Shown piece by piece: positions 50,897-61,232 of a stretch of DNA of 64,000 nt (position 1 is the stretch's first letter; each line of letters starts with the position of its first letter). The notes below the pieces were generated by a model. The model did not search any database. It was given only the letters and a program-made list of their open reading frames with translations, and had not been told where the DNA came from. This stretch comes from Luteibacter jiangsuensis. GTDB taxonomy: Bacteria; Pseudomonadota; Gammaproteobacteria; Xanthomonadales; Rhodanobacteraceae. Location: positions 1-64,000 of the forward strand of contig NZ_JAAQQR010000009.1 in assembly GCF_011742555.1 (NCBI RefSeq). Direction: 5' to 3'. The position numbers were made by a program, and so were the translations under genes.

Positions 50897-52852
50897 ATGC
50901 GTCACCACGTCGTACGGCCCATGCTGGCCGTGCTTTGCCTTGCTTCGACCGCTGCGACGGCCGCGGACGTCATTCCGGTAAGCGATTTCGCGCGGCGCCC
51001 GCCGCTCACCGCCCCGAGCCTCTCGCCCGACGGCCACTACGTATCGATGGCCTACCATGACCCCGACGGAAAGAACCACGGGCTAGCAATCTACCGCGTC
51101 GGCGACATGAGCAAGCCGGTCACGCTGATCAAGATGCCTCCGTACGAACTGCCGGCGGACATGGTCTGGGCCAGTTCCACCCGGCTCGTGGTCGCTCGCG
51201 GCAAGATCGACGGATCGATCGGACAGGCCCGTTACACCGGTGAAATCATGGCCATCGACGTCGACGGCAAGAACCCGGATTACCTCTACGGCTTCGAAGG
51301 TTACGGCAAGCGCGCCTCCACGCGTGCGCTCGACCGCGGTTGGGGCAAGATCGAAGGCACGCCGGTACAGAGCAACGGGCACTTCTACATGCGCGCCATC
51401 GACTGGAATGCGCAGGACAAGAGCACGCTGTACGACGTGGACGCGAAGACGAGCGCGCGCCGATTGATGGCGGACATCGGTTACCGCGACATGAACTTCA
51501 TGATCGATCCGCAGGGCAACGCGCGCTACGCCTACGGCACCAGCGACGACATGAAGTGGCTGGTCTTCCGCCGCGACGGCAACGGCTGGACGAAGCTCGC
51601 CTCCGACAAGGAAAAACAGACCTTCACGCCGATCGCCAAGGTGCCGGGCAGCGAACACATCTACGCTAGTTTCAGCCCCAACGGCACGGGCGGCGAGTTC
51701 GTCGAGCAGGACGACGACGGCGGCAACCTGAAGGTGATCACCAGGGACGACTTCAGCGAAGTGACCTCGAACGGGCTGTGGACGCCCGCGCCCCTGCGCC
51801 CCTTCGGCACGGTGTCCGAGACCGGTATACCGAAGGCCACCTACATCGATCCGCAGGCGCCCATCGCCAAGCTGCACATGGCGCTCTCGCAGAAGTTCCC
51901 CGGTAACTTCGTGAGCTTCGAGGGCTTCAGCGAGGACGGCGGCCAGCTGATGTTCAAGGTGGCGAGCGATCGCGAACCCGGCCGCTACATGCTCATCGAC
52001 ACCAAGACCTATAAGGTGTCCAAGCTGTTCGACGCGGTGCCGTGGATCGATCCGGCGAAGATGTCGGAACGCCGGCCGCTGCGCTTCAAGGCCAGCGACG
52101 GCACGGAACTGGAGGCCATCCTCACCTTCCCGAAAGGCAAGCCGGAATCCGGCCTGCCGATGGTGCTGTTCCCGCACGGCGGCCCGCACGGCGTTTCGGA
52201 CGACTGGTTCTATGACGAGCAGTCGCAGTTCCTGGCCAGCCGCGGCTATCTCGTACTTCAGGTGAATTACCGCGGCTCCGGCGGGCGCGGCCAGGCCTTC
52301 GTTCAGTCGGGCTACCTGAAATGGGGCACGCGCATCCAGGAGGACCTGATCGACGCCGTGAAGTGGGCCATTGCCGAACACTATGCCGACGCGAACCGGG
52401 TCTGCGTGTTCGGTGCCAGCTTCGGCGGCTATTCCGCCTTGATGAGCACGATCCGCGCGCCGGGCATGTTCAAGTGCGCGGTCGGCTACGACGGCATCTA
52501 CGACCTCGACATGATGTACAACAAGGGCGACATCAAGGATCACGAGTACGGCCGCAACTACCTGACCACCGTGATCGGCAGGGACGAGGCCGACCTGGCC
52601 GCGAACTCGCCGGCGCGTCTGGCCGACAAGATCACCGTGCCTGTCTTCCTGGTGCACGGCGAGGACGACCAGCGCGCGCCCTTCGCCCAGTTCAAGGCCA
52701 TGCGTGCCGCGCTGGATGCCGCGCACAAGCCGTACGAAACCCTGACCAAGCCCGACGAGCGGCACGGCTTCGTGAAGCCGGAAAACATCGAGGAACTCCT
52801 GACCCGGTTGCAGGCCTTCCTCGACAAGAACATCGGCGACGCCGCGCGCTGA
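50897..52852 (+). CDS. Exported S9-family (prolyl oligopeptidase-type) peptidase
   Basis: The 651-residue product has a signal peptide (MRHHVVRPMLAVLCLASTAATA) and an N-terminal beta-propeller-like part with repeated strands. A C-terminal alpha/beta-hydrolase domain follows with the triad S508 (FGASFGGYSA), D590 or D591 (LVHGEDDQR) and H623 (ERHGF). VLFPHGGPHGV is the oxyanion region. The type is the acylaminoacyl- or dipeptidyl-peptidase group, acting in the periplasm. Start at 50897 after GGGGAAAATCC; divergent from lgt. Confidence 0.9.
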   Translation: MRHHVVRPMLAVLCLASTAATAADVIPVSDFARRPPLTAPSLSPDGHYVSMAYHDPDGKNHGLAIYRVGDMSKPVTLIKMPPYELPADMVWASSTRLVVARGKIDGSIGQARYTGEIMAIDVDGKNPDYLYGFEGYGKRASTRALDRGWGKIEGTPVQSNGHFYMRAIDWNAQDKSTLYDVDAKTSARRLMADIGYRDMNFMIDPQGNARYAYGTSDDMKWLVFRRDGNGWTKLASDKEKQTFTPIAKVPGSEHIYASFSPNGTGGEFVEQDDDGGNLKVITRDDFSEVTSNGLWTPAPLRPFGTVSETGIPKATYIDPQAPIAKLHMALSQKFPGNFVSFEGFSEDGGQLMFKVASDREPGRYMLIDTKTYKVSKLFDAVPWIDPAKMSERRPLRFKASDGTELEAILTFPKGKPESGLPMVLFPHGGPHGVSDDWFYDEQSQFLASRGYLVLQVNYRGSGGRGQAFVQSGYLKWGTRIQEDLIDAVKWAIAEHYADANRVCVFGASFGGYSALMSTIRAPGMFKCAVGYDGIYDLDMMYNKGDIKDHEYGRNYLTTVIGRDEADLAANSPARLADKITVPVFLVHGEDDQRAPFAQFKAMRAALDAAHKPYETLTKPDERHGFVKPENIEELLTRLQAFLDKNIGDAAR

Positions 52853-52913
52853 GGCAACGGCTCCGGCAAGGATTGCGCACCTTGCCGGAGCCGCCGCGCC
52901 GCGATGGCCGGCT

Positions 52914-54335
52914 TCAGCCCTTCGTGTCGTCCACGATCTCCACGTCGGGGAATGCAACGCGCACGCAGCCCACGTAGTCGCCCGGCTTCAGGGCCAAGAA
53001 CGCCGTCTGGTAACCGACGAGTTTGCAACCGGGCTGTTCGGTCCAGTTGTTCTCCCAATAGATCGGTAGGGCACCCGCACCGCTTTCACCGAACTGCTTC
53101 ATGCCCTTGCAACCCAGGACCTCGTCCGCCGGGACGGGCACGCCGAGGGTCGCCGCGAACGCACGGTAGTAGGCGATGCGATTCGCCGACTGGGCGTGCT
53201 CCGCATTTCCGCCACATTCGACGCCCCCATTGATGATCAGCGTGGTCACGCCGAAGCCCGGAACGAGGCCGTCCGCACGATCCGCATCGTTCGGCTGCCA
53301 CGTGCCATCGATGACATGGAGCATCGACGGCTTCGGCGGTTGCGGGTAAGTGAAGAAAAAGGTGGCGCTGGCCAGGTTCAGCCAGGTATCCGCCACCCGT
53401 TCCGGCGCATCGAGAAGCGTGCGTACGTCGCCATACATCGCGTCGGAGAACGGACCGTAGTTGTAGTTATAGGAGAGCTGCTTCGCGCCCCGGCCAAAAT
53501 AGCTCTTGAAGCTCCCATCGGAGAACGTTCCACACGGCCAGGTCTCGGCGATCCACCCGCTGCCCTGGCACTCGCCGTTATAGCCGTTGCGATCGCCCTC
53601 CTTCCACCCCATCTCACGCACGTGAAAGAGGGCCTGGCGATACTCCTCTTCCGGGCGCCAGGATTCATGCGCTCCCGTTTCCTGCGCGAAGTGCGCGAAC
53701 ATCGTGGCCAAAGTCTTGCGGCAGATGGCCTCGGCATCGCGCCCGTCGGCATAGTCGCCACACACGGCGGGGAACTTGGCGACGGCCTGGAGAAAACCGC
53801 GGTACGAGTATTCGGGCGCCCGCAACGGGAACAGGTATTCGAACCGCGACTCGTCCAGGATGGATTCCACGCGTTTCACATTGACCGGATTCTGCGAACG
53901 CGACGGAGCGACGGCCTCGACACTGGCGTTGTCCAGCGTGCGTATGGACGAACGAACCTGCTGCATCAAGGGGGCCGACGTCAGCCGTTCTTCTTCGGCA
54001 AGCAAGTGGCTGAGAAGCACCGTGCCGGGAGTACCGGGCTCGCCCGGGTTACCCGGCTCGCCGGGATTCTCCTGGTCAGGGCATCCCGTCGGGGTTCCCG
54101 CGGGTGCGCGCTCCCAGGGACTGTCCCAGGGATTCGCGACGGTGTCGACTTCGTCCGGTCCTTGTCCCGGGCCGGCCCACCACTTCGCCCGGAAGACCTC
54201 GCTCCTCCAGTTGACGACGCAGTTTGCTACGTAAGCGGATGCGGGATCGTATTCGAGAGCGAAGGCGGATGGCGCCAGCGCCAACGCAAGCAAAGCGAAA
54301 GCCGGACGGATCATCCGGCGTGATTGAAAAGACAT
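52914..54335 (-). CDS. Exported GH19 chitinase with chitin-binding domain
   Basis: The 473-residue product has a signal peptide (cleavage about AFA-LEY, residue 27). A CBM5/12-type carbohydrate-binding domain (about 29-76, [28 protein letters not shown]) and a collagen-like linker of PGEPGN repeats (about 91-104) follow. The GH19 domain has catalytic glutamate candidates E219 and E224 ([10 protein letters not shown]) and the signature [14 protein letters not shown]. It would hydrolyse chitin outside the cell. It is divergent from the adjacent TonB-dependent receptor with a 235-base shared gap. Confidence 0.9.
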   Translation of the reverse strand: MSFQSRRMIRPAFALLALALAPSAFALEYDPASAYVANCVVNWRSEVFRAKWWAGPGQGPDEVDTVANPWDSPWERAPAGTPTGCPDQENPGEPGNPGEPGTPGTVLLSHLLAEEERLTSAPLMQQVRSSIRTLDNASVEAVAPSRSQNPVNVKRVESILDESRFEYLFPLRAPEYSYRGFLQAVAKFPAVCGDYADGRDAEAICRKTLATMFAHFAQETGAHESWRPEEEYRQALFHVREMGWKEGDRNGYNGECQGSGWIAETWPCGTFSDGSFKSYFGRGAKQLSYNYNYGPFSDAMYGDVRTLLDAPERVADTWLNLASATFFFTYPQPPKPSMLHVIDGTWQPNDADRADGLVPGFGVTTLIINGGVECGGNAEHAQSANRIAYYRAFAATLGVPVPADEVLGCKGMKQFGESGAGALPIYWENNWTEQPGCKLVGYQTAFLALKPGDYVGCVRVAFPDVEIVDDTKG

Positions 54336-54570
54336 GTGATTCTCCCTGCGTGTTGAATTCGTGCCCTCCGGCGCCTGCAGGGTAGAAGGGGCACGATCCC
54401 CGGGCTATGCGTCCTGCTCCTATTTTCCTGCACGCATGTTCCGGGAATCCGCGACAATCAGGCATCGACCTGCGAAGGTACCGACGCTTGCGCAGCACGG
54501 GTACAGGCGTTATGGTCGCGTGATCGTCGGGCCCGGGTGGGGTATGGCGGGGCTTGGGAGGCTTCAGGGT

Positions 54571-57492
54571 ATGCACGTCAGTTCGGGGCAGAGACGCCAC
54601 GTCGCGCGGCGACGCGTGGCGCTGGCGGCCGCGCTCGCGGCCGCCCTGACCGGCACTGCCGTGTATGGCCAGCAGACCGCACCTTCCGCCGAGATGCTCG
54701 CTCCGGTGAACGTGACGGTCACCGGTTCGCGCATCCGCGGCACCGATGTGGAGACGGCGCAGCCCGTGTTCACCATGGATCGCCAGGCGATTCGCGCCAC
54801 CGGGCTCACCGCGCTTGGCGACATCATCGCCCGCATGCCCTCGGCCGCTACACCCGAAGTAACCCCACAGGACACGCTTTCCTCCAGCAACGACGCGGGC
54901 GGCCGCTACGCCAACCTGCGCAACCTGGGCGCCGTGCGCACCCTCGTGCTCGTGAACGGACGCCGCTGGACGAGCAGCCTGGGCGGGCTTACCGACCTTT
55001 CGACCATTCCGCTGTCCATCGTGGAACGCATCGAGGTGCTGAAGGACGGCGCCTCGTCGATCTATGGATCCGACGCGATCGGCGGCGTGGTGAACATCAT
55101 CACCACCGATCGCTTCGAAGGGGCGTCTGCCGACGTCCTGTACGGCGTGAACGGGCGGGGCGACGGCACACAGAAGAACGGCACGTTCACCTGGGGCCGA
55201 AGCAGCGAGACGAGTTCGATCATCCTCGGTGCGGCGTACGAGGACGGCGACGAACTGCGCGACAGCAAGCGGTCGTTGACGCGAAACGCGTACGGTCCAC
55301 GACATCCGGATGACGGATTCGGCATGGGGCCGTACGGCGGCGTGGTCGACCCTCGCGAGCCCGGCACACTCGGCGCGGGCAGCTATGCGCCGGACGGGAG
55401 CTGGACCGCCAACCGTTACGTGGTGAACCACCCCGGCGGTATCGCGGGCGATACGGCGAACCTCGCGAATTATCACCCGTACGACGTCGACAGCAACGAC
55501 GACAAATACGCCACCTCGCGAGACATGAGCTTCCGCTCGGGCACGAAGCTGCGCAGCCTCTTCGGCACCGGACGCTACAATCTCACCGACGATATCGTGC
55601 TGCGCGGCATGGCCACCTACGCCGTGCGCGACACGCGCAGCCAGAGCGCGGGATACCCGCTGCAAAGCGGGTCCGGCCGCGCGGACGGCCTGTTCATCGA
55701 CCCGGCGAACGCATACAACCCTTTCCCCGGCTACGCCACGCCGTTCTTCCGACGCACCACCGAAATGCCGCGCATGACATGGGCGAAGAGCAAGGTGCTG
55801 CACGGCGACGTGGGCGCCGAGGGAACGTTTTCCTGGGCCGACCACACGTGGACCTGGGACGTCACTTACGCGTACTCCGAAACACGGGCCAGCCGTACCA
55901 CCAGCGGCAACATCGATCTCGTCGCCGCGAGGAAGGCGCTCGGGCCGACGACGGTGATCGATGGCCGGACCGTCTGCGCGGATGCAGCGGACCGCGCCGG
56001 GGGATGCGTTCCCTGGAACATACTTGCCGGTCCTGGTGGCACACCCGACGCCGTGTGGTCGTACGTGGGTTCCACCACCACGTCACGGCAGACCACGCGC
56101 ACGAACGACCTCATCGCGAACATCACGGGCGGCTTGCTCGACCTTCCGGCCGGCACGCTGCGCGTGGCCGGCGGCATCGAGCACCGCAACGACCATGGAC
56201 GCTATCGGCCGGATCCCGCGGATTCGGCGGGTCTCACCACACAACTGGCCAGCGACCCGACCGATGGCGGGTACATCGCCAACGAGGCCTACCTCGAATT
56301 CGACGTGCCCTTGCTTGCGGACCTCCCGCTCGCGCGCGAACTGGCCGTAAACGCATCCACCCGCTATTCGCACTACACGGCCTTCGGCGGGCGCACCAAC
56401 GACAAGTACAGCCTCCGCTGGAAGCCGTTCGACGACCTCTTGCTGCGTGCCACGTATGCCGAGGGCTTCCGCGCACCGACGGTCGCGGACCTTTATGCCG
56501 GATCGAGCGAAACCTTCGAAAGCTTCCTCGACCCGTGCGACAGCGTCTACGGCGCCGCGGCGAGCGATGCCGCCGTACGCGGGCGCTGCACCGCCGCGGG
56601 AGTGCCGGGAAACTACCGGCAAGTGGATCAATCGGGAGCACAGATCGCGTCGGCCACCGGCGGCCAGAATCCGACGGCGTTCCGGACCGGGGCGAATCCC
56701 GCGCTGAAGCCGGAAACCTCGATCACACGCACCGCGGGGCTGGTGTACAGCCCGTATTTCGCCGACGGGCTCGACCTCACGCTCGACTACTACAAGGTCG
56801 ACATATCCGACGTCATCACGCCGATCCTCGCCGGCGACATTCTCAACTTCTGCTACGTGCGCAACGATCCGACCTGGTGTGGACGCTTTGTGCGCGGCGC
56901 GAATGGCCGCATCGCGTCGCTGGACGAAAGCCTCGCCAACCTCGGCTCGCTGCGCACCGAAGGTTACGACCTCGGCCTGCACTATCGCTTTCCCGAAACC
57001 AGGTACGGCGAATTCACCGTGCTCTCGGACAGCACCTATCTCGAGGACTACACGCAGGTCAGTTCGCCGGGGGCCGCCCCTCGCCATCTTGCCGGCTACA
57101 TGAACGGCGTGCAGGGCCTCTACCGGGTGCGCTCCAATCTCTCGCTCGATTGGTCGTGGCGCCGCTTCGGCGCCACATGGACCACCCGTTACTTCTCGGG
57201 GCTGAAAGATTCCTGCTGGTCCAGCGATGTCGAGTGCAATCGCCCGAATGAACTCAACGCGTTGACCGGTGTTGCCGGCGTCAGCCGCAAGGGCGGCGTC
57301 GCGTTCCACGATCTGCAACTGCGCTGGCAGGCGCCGTGGAACGGAAACGTCCGTGTCGGCGTAAACAACATCTTCGGCCGCAAGGGGCCGCTTTACTACA
57401 ACGTGACCAGCGCCGGCGGCGGCAGCCCGCCCTACAACCCGGCGTTCGACATCGACCGCTACTACTACGTGGGTTATCAGCAGCGATTCTGA
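54571..57492 (+). CDS. TonB-dependent outer-membrane receptor
   Basis: The 973-residue product starts with a signal-like segment (MHVSSGQRRHVARRRVALAA, cleavage after AVYG). A plug domain follows with a TonB-box-like VNVTVTGSRIRG and the motifs LVNGRRW, RIEVLKDGASSIYGSDAIGGV and VNIIT. The long barrel region ends in YYVGYQQRF, the terminal aromatic used for outer-membrane insertion. GGGAGG lies nine bases before the ATG at 54571. The substrate is unknown; adjacency to a chitinase suggests, but does not show, a sugar. Divergent from the chitinase. Confidence 0.9.
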   Translation: MHVSSGQRRHVARRRVALAAALAAALTGTAVYGQQTAPSAEMLAPVNVTVTGSRIRGTDVETAQPVFTMDRQAIRATGLTALGDIIARMPSAATPEVTPQDTLSSSNDAGGRYANLRNLGAVRTLVLVNGRRWTSSLGGLTDLSTIPLSIVERIEVLKDGASSIYGSDAIGGVVNIITTDRFEGASADVLYGVNGRGDGTQKNGTFTWGRSSETSSIILGAAYEDGDELRDSKRSLTRNAYGPRHPDDGFGMGPYGGVVDPREPGTLGAGSYAPDGSWTANRYVVNHPGGIAGDTANLANYHPYDVDSNDDKYATSRDMSFRSGTKLRSLFGTGRYNLTDDIVLRGMATYAVRDTRSQSAGYPLQSGSGRADGLFIDPANAYNPFPGYATPFFRRTTEMPRMTWAKSKVLHGDVGAEGTFSWADHTWTWDVTYAYSETRASRTTSGNIDLVAARKALGPTTVIDGRTVCADAADRAGGCVPWNILAGPGGTPDAVWSYVGSTTTSRQTTRTNDLIANITGGLLDLPAGTLRVAGGIEHRNDHGRYRPDPADSAGLTTQLASDPTDGGYIANEAYLEFDVPLLADLPLARELAVNASTRYSHYTAFGGRTNDKYSLRWKPFDDLLLRATYAEGFRAPTVADLYAGSSETFESFLDPCDSVYGAAASDAAVRGRCTAAGVPGNYRQVDQSGAQIASATGGQNPTAFRTGANPALKPETSITRTAGLVYSPYFADGLDLTLDYYKVDISDVITPILAGDILNFCYVRNDPTWCGRFVRGANGRIASLDESLANLGSLRTEGYDLGLHYRFPETRYGEFTVLSDSTYLEDYTQVSSPGAAPRHLAGYMNGVQGLYRVRSNLSLDWSWRRFGATWTTRYFSGLKDSCWSSDVECNRPNELNALTGVAGVSRKGGVAFHDLQLRWQAPWNGNVRVGVNNIFGRKGPLYYNVTSAGGGSPPYNPAFDIDRYYYVGYQQRF

Positions 57493-57699
57493 GTAATTTC
57501 GCAAAGTCTATGATTTTGCTCTGATTTCTTGCGTCGGCGAAACCTTCGCTGTACTGTCCGATCACGTCGCATTCACGCGCAGGGTCTTCGCGACGCGGGT
57601 GTCCCCACACCCGGACCCGCACCCCACTCCGCGCCCACCGGCGCTACCAAGAAGCTGTACAGCCCTGTTGTGAAACAGGGTCAGGGAGAGTTTTGACCA
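57493..57699 (+). promoter_or_regulatory. Leader region with a hairpin upstream of the second receptor
   Basis: No gene fits in these 207 bases. CCCTGTT (57663-57669) pairs with AACAGGG (57674-57680) around GTGA, only three bases before the GGGAGAG ribosome binding site and 20 before the ATG. The hairpin could modulate translation. No convincing -35/-10 pair was found. Confidence 0.35.
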
Positions 57700-60693
57700 A
57701 TGACAAGCATGTTGAAGCGAACCGCGCTCGCCACGGCCTTCGCCGCCGGCCTTTTTGCCACCGTCGCCCAGGCGCAAAGCACCGTCGGCGATATCTACGG
57801 CAGCGCCGAGGTGTCCCAGGGCATCGAAATCCACAACCTCGGCACCGGTGCGAAGCGGACGGTAGCCGTGGGCGAAGACGGGCGCTACCGCGCCACGTCT
57901 CTGCCAGTCGGAAGTTATCGCGTGAACGTTCAGCAAGACGGACGCACCGTCGCCAGCCGCGACATCAACGTTGTGGCCGGCCAGTCCGCGCAGGTGAACT
58001 TCATCGCGCCCGCGGTCCAGAGCGACGCGCAGGCTCTGGATACCGTCACGGTATCGGCCACCGCCCTGGCGGCCATCGACGTGGCGTCCGTCGAATCGCG
58101 CACCAGCTTCACGGCCGACCAGCTCAACCGGCTGCCCGTGCCGCGCAACGTGGTGGACGTGGCTGCACTGACGCCGGGCACCGTCAAGGGCGATGAGACC
58201 TTCGGGAACCTGCCCTCGTTCGGCGGCGCGTCCGTCGCGGAGAACAGCTACTACGTCAACGGGTTCAACGTCACCAACCTCTACAACAATCTGTCGTTCG
58301 CCGAAGTGCCCTTCCAGGCGATCCAGCAGCTCGACGTGCAGACCGGCGGCTATGGCGCGCAGTACGGCTTCTCCACGGGCGGTGTGACCTCCGTGATCAC
58401 CAAGCGCGGCACGAACGAATGGAAAGGCGGCGCCAGCTGGGTCTATACCCCCGCATGGGGTCGCGAACAGTCGCCCACCACGTACACGAAGGACGGCAAC
58501 CTCTATCGCACATACCAGAAGGACAGCGATAACCGGAACGTCTATTCGGCATGGCTAGGCGGAGCGCTGGTGAAGGACAAGCTGTTCTTCTACGGCATCT
58601 TCCAGTCCGAACGCCGGACGGAAACCACCTATCCCGTCGCCACGTCCTCGGCTGCCGCGCAGCGCAACACGCGTGACAACCCGTTCCATCTGATCAAGGT
58701 GGACTGGAACATCGACGATGCGAACGTTCTGGAATGGACGTCGATGAACAACACGCAGCACACGACGAATCGTTACTTCGCCCCGTCGATCGATGCGAAC
58801 GGCAAGCCCTCCACCAACGATTATCTGGGGCGCCGCCAAAGGAAGACCGGTGGGGCCACCAACATCTTCAAGTACACCGGTTACATCAGCGACGACCTCA
58901 CCTTGTCTGCGCAATGGGGCAAGATGAAGAGCAAGAATTCCTCCGAATACATCAGCGCCGACGGCACCGTCACGAGGTACGACGGGAACATCGAAGGCGG
59001 GAACTCCGGCTGTCCGTACATCATCGATCGCCGCTCCAGCACGCTCTCGGGGGCCACCAGCCCGATTCGCTCCTGCTACCTCAGCAGCCAGGTCGATCGC
59101 TTTGACGGCGAAGACCAGCGTACGGCCTATCGCATCGATCTCGACTGGCGAATCGGCGATCACAGCCTCGCGGGTGGTTACTCGCGCGAGAAGTGGAATT
59201 CGGAAGCCGGGAAGAGCTACGCCGGCGGCGTCCTCTACTACTACCGCACGAACTCGGCGGGTGAGGACTATGTCACCCGTTACAACTTCCGCACCGGTGG
59301 CTCGGTGTCCGTCGACCAGAAATCCTGGTACCTGCAGGACAACTGGCAGGTCACCGACAACGTTCTCGCCTACATCGGCATACGCAACGATTCGTTCGAG
59401 AACAGGAACGGTGCCGGGCAACGCTTCGTGCGCCAGGCCAACATCTGGCAGCCGCGCCTGGGCTTCGCATGGGACGTGTTCGGCGACTCGGCCACGAAGG
59501 TCTTCGGCACCGCCGGCCGTTATTCGCTGCCCATCGCGGCCAACGTGGCGCTGCGTGCGGCCACCGCCTCGTATTACACGATGCAGAACTTCTCGTATTC
59601 GGGCATCGATCCGACGACCGGCGCACCGACACTGGGCGACGCCACGGGCGACCGGGTCATCGTCAACGGCGCGAACGGCAGCACACCGAATCCGAGCTCG
59701 GTCGCGTCGAAGGGACTCAAGCCCTATTCACAGGACGAGTACATCCTGGGGTTCCAACACCGCATCGTCAGCGACAATGCGCTCCTCAATGACTGGGTGG
59801 TTGGCGCCAAGGCCACCTATCGCAGGCTCAACAACGCCATCGACGACACCTGCGACTGGCGCCCGTTCTACGACTACGGCAAGTCCATCGGCCTGGACGT
59901 GGACGCCAATGGCGATCGCTTCTCGCCGCCGGCCAGCACGCCCGGCTGCTTCATCTACAACCCGGGCAGCAAGGTGTCCGTGGACGTGGATCTCGACGGC
60001 AGCGGCACCCTGCACAACGTGACCCTTCCGGGCAGCCTGTTCGGGCCCAAGGCCAAGCGCACCTACCAGGCAGTGACGCTGTCGGCGGAAAAGACAAGCG
60101 AGCGCCTGTACGTCAACGCGTCCTATACCTGGTCGAAGAATCGCGGCAACACGGAAGGCCTGGTGAGGTCCGACAACGGCCAGGACGACACCGGTACCAC
60201 CAGTGCGTTCGACCATCCGGAGTTGATGATCGGTGCCAACGGCTACCTTCCGAACGATCGGCGGCACAGCTTCAAGGTCTACGGCGGCTACAGCCTGTCG
60301 CCGGAATGGTCCGTCGGCGTGAATGGACTCCTCGAGTCAGGTCGCCCGACCAGTTGCTTCGGTGGCGGCGATGGAACCGTCGCCGGCATCCCGAGCTATA
60401 ACTCGGAGTTCTTCTACTGCGAAGGGAAAATCTCCGGACGGGGACGTGGCAAGCGCCTTCCGTGGACCTGGACACTGAGCCCGAACGTCGTCTACACGCC
60501 GGCCTTCGCGAAGGGCCTCACCATGCAGCTCGACGTGCTCAATGCATTCAACAATGCAAAGCCGACCTACCTCTCCGAGGTGGCGGAGAACGGTGCCGAC
60601 CAGACGTACTACGGCACCACGTATCGCGTACCGAAGAACTATCAGGCCCCGCGCTCCCTGCGCCTGATGGTGCAATACGACTTCACGCTGTAA
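57700..60693 (+). CDS. Oar-like TonB-dependent receptor with N-terminal carboxypeptidase-regulatory domain
   Basis: The 997-residue product has a signal peptide (MTSMLKRTALATAFAAG, cleavage after AQA). A CarboxypepD_reg-like beta-sandwich (about 27-105: GDIYGSAEV, ATSLPVGSYRVNV) is followed by a plug (ELDTVTV-like LDTVTVSATALAAID, YYVNGFNVTNL, VQTGGYGAQYGFSTGG). A 22-strand-type barrel ends with LRLMVQYDFTL. This is the OmpA-related (Oar) receptor type, common in Xanthomonadales and of mostly unknown substrate. It follows the first receptor by 207 bases in the same direction. Confidence 0.9.
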   Translation: MTSMLKRTALATAFAAGLFATVAQAQSTVGDIYGSAEVSQGIEIHNLGTGAKRTVAVGEDGRYRATSLPVGSYRVNVQQDGRTVASRDINVVAGQSAQVNFIAPAVQSDAQALDTVTVSATALAAIDVASVESRTSFTADQLNRLPVPRNVVDVAALTPGTVKGDETFGNLPSFGGASVAENSYYVNGFNVTNLYNNLSFAEVPFQAIQQLDVQTGGYGAQYGFSTGGVTSVITKRGTNEWKGGASWVYTPAWGREQSPTTYTKDGNLYRTYQKDSDNRNVYSAWLGGALVKDKLFFYGIFQSERRTETTYPVATSSAAAQRNTRDNPFHLIKVDWNIDDANVLEWTSMNNTQHTTNRYFAPSIDANGKPSTNDYLGRRQRKTGGATNIFKYTGYISDDLTLSAQWGKMKSKNSSEYISADGTVTRYDGNIEGGNSGCPYIIDRRSSTLSGATSPIRSCYLSSQVDRFDGEDQRTAYRIDLDWRIGDHSLAGGYSREKWNSEAGKSYAGGVLYYYRTNSAGEDYVTRYNFRTGGSVSVDQKSWYLQDNWQVTDNVLAYIGIRNDSFENRNGAGQRFVRQANIWQPRLGFAWDVFGDSATKVFGTAGRYSLPIAANVALRAATASYYTMQNFSYSGIDPTTGAPTLGDATGDRVIVNGANGSTPNPSSVASKGLKPYSQDEYILGFQHRIVSDNALLNDWVVGAKATYRRLNNAIDDTCDWRPFYDYGKSIGLDVDANGDRFSPPASTPGCFIYNPGSKVSVDVDLDGSGTLHNVTLPGSLFGPKAKRTYQAVTLSAEKTSERLYVNASYTWSKNRGNTEGLVRSDNGQDDTGTTSAFDHPELMIGANGYLPNDRRHSFKVYGGYSLSPEWSVGVNGLLESGRPTSCFGGGDGTVAGIPSYNSEFFYCEGKISGRGRGKRLPWTWTLSPNVVYTPAFAKGLTMQLDVLNAFNNAKPTYLSEVAENGADQTYYGTTYRVPKNYQAPRSLRLMVQYDFTL

Positions 60694-60697
60694 TGCG

Positions 60698-60728
60698 AAA
60701 GGGCCGCCCTCCGGGGCGGCCCTCTTCC
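60698..60728 (+). terminator. Hairpin terminator after the second receptor
   Basis: GGGCCGCCC (60701-60709) pairs with GGGCGGCCC (60714-60722) around TCCG, followed by TCTTCCT. The T-tract is weak. Preceded by AAA, it may also serve the convergent TPM gene that ends at 60732. Confidence 0.6.
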
Positions 60729-60731
60729 TGC

Positions 60732-61232
60732 TCAGAGAACCAGAGGGCGGTCCGGCAGTTCGTTGCTTCGTGAATCGCCGTTGGAGGGGAAATGCCGTGC
60801 GAGAAGTGCACCGGCTTCCGCCACGCCCGTCTGCACCGCTTCACGGAAGCGGCCTTGCGCGAACTGGTCGCGCATGTGCGTGGTAATGGCTTCCCACTCG
60901 GGGGGCGCCACGACTTTTGCGATGCCGCGGTCGGCGACGATCTCTATGCGATGTTCCGAGAGCAGCACATAGAGCAGCACGCCGCAGTTTTCCTCGGTAT
61001 CCCACACCCGCATATGGGAAAACAGCATGGCCGCGCGGTCGCGTGCGGTCACACCAGCGGCCACGGCCGAGAACGGCAGCCGCGACTCGATGGCCACCCG
61101 GAGTTCGCCGCGATGCCGGCCCTCGCCTTCCGCCACCGTTTTCGCGATGGCATCGAGCGTGGCCGAGGGAAACTGCCTGCCCATCTGGAACCAGGCACCG
61201 AACAGGTTGGTTGCGATTCGTCCGATATCCAT
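60732..61232 (-). CDS. TPM domain protein
   Basis: The 166-residue product starts MDIGRIATNLFGAWFQMGRQ and is a compact TPM-type domain (AVAAGVTARDRAAMLFSHM, VLLYVLLSEHRIEIVADRGI, FREAVQTGVAEAGALLARHF). No signal peptide is evident. The start codon overlaps the stop of the larger TPM gene by one base (TGATG). It is the third gene of lemA-TPM-TPM; such pairs accompany LemA proteins in many bacteria, with no settled function. Confidence 0.85.
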   Translation of the reverse strand: MDIGRIATNLFGAWFQMGRQFPSATLDAIAKTVAEGEGRHRGELRVAIESRLPFSAVAAGVTARDRAAMLFSHMRVWDTEENCGVLLYVLLSEHRIEIVADRGIAKVVAPPEWEAITTHMRDQFAQGRFREAVQTGVAEAGALLARHFPSNGDSRSNELPDRPLVL

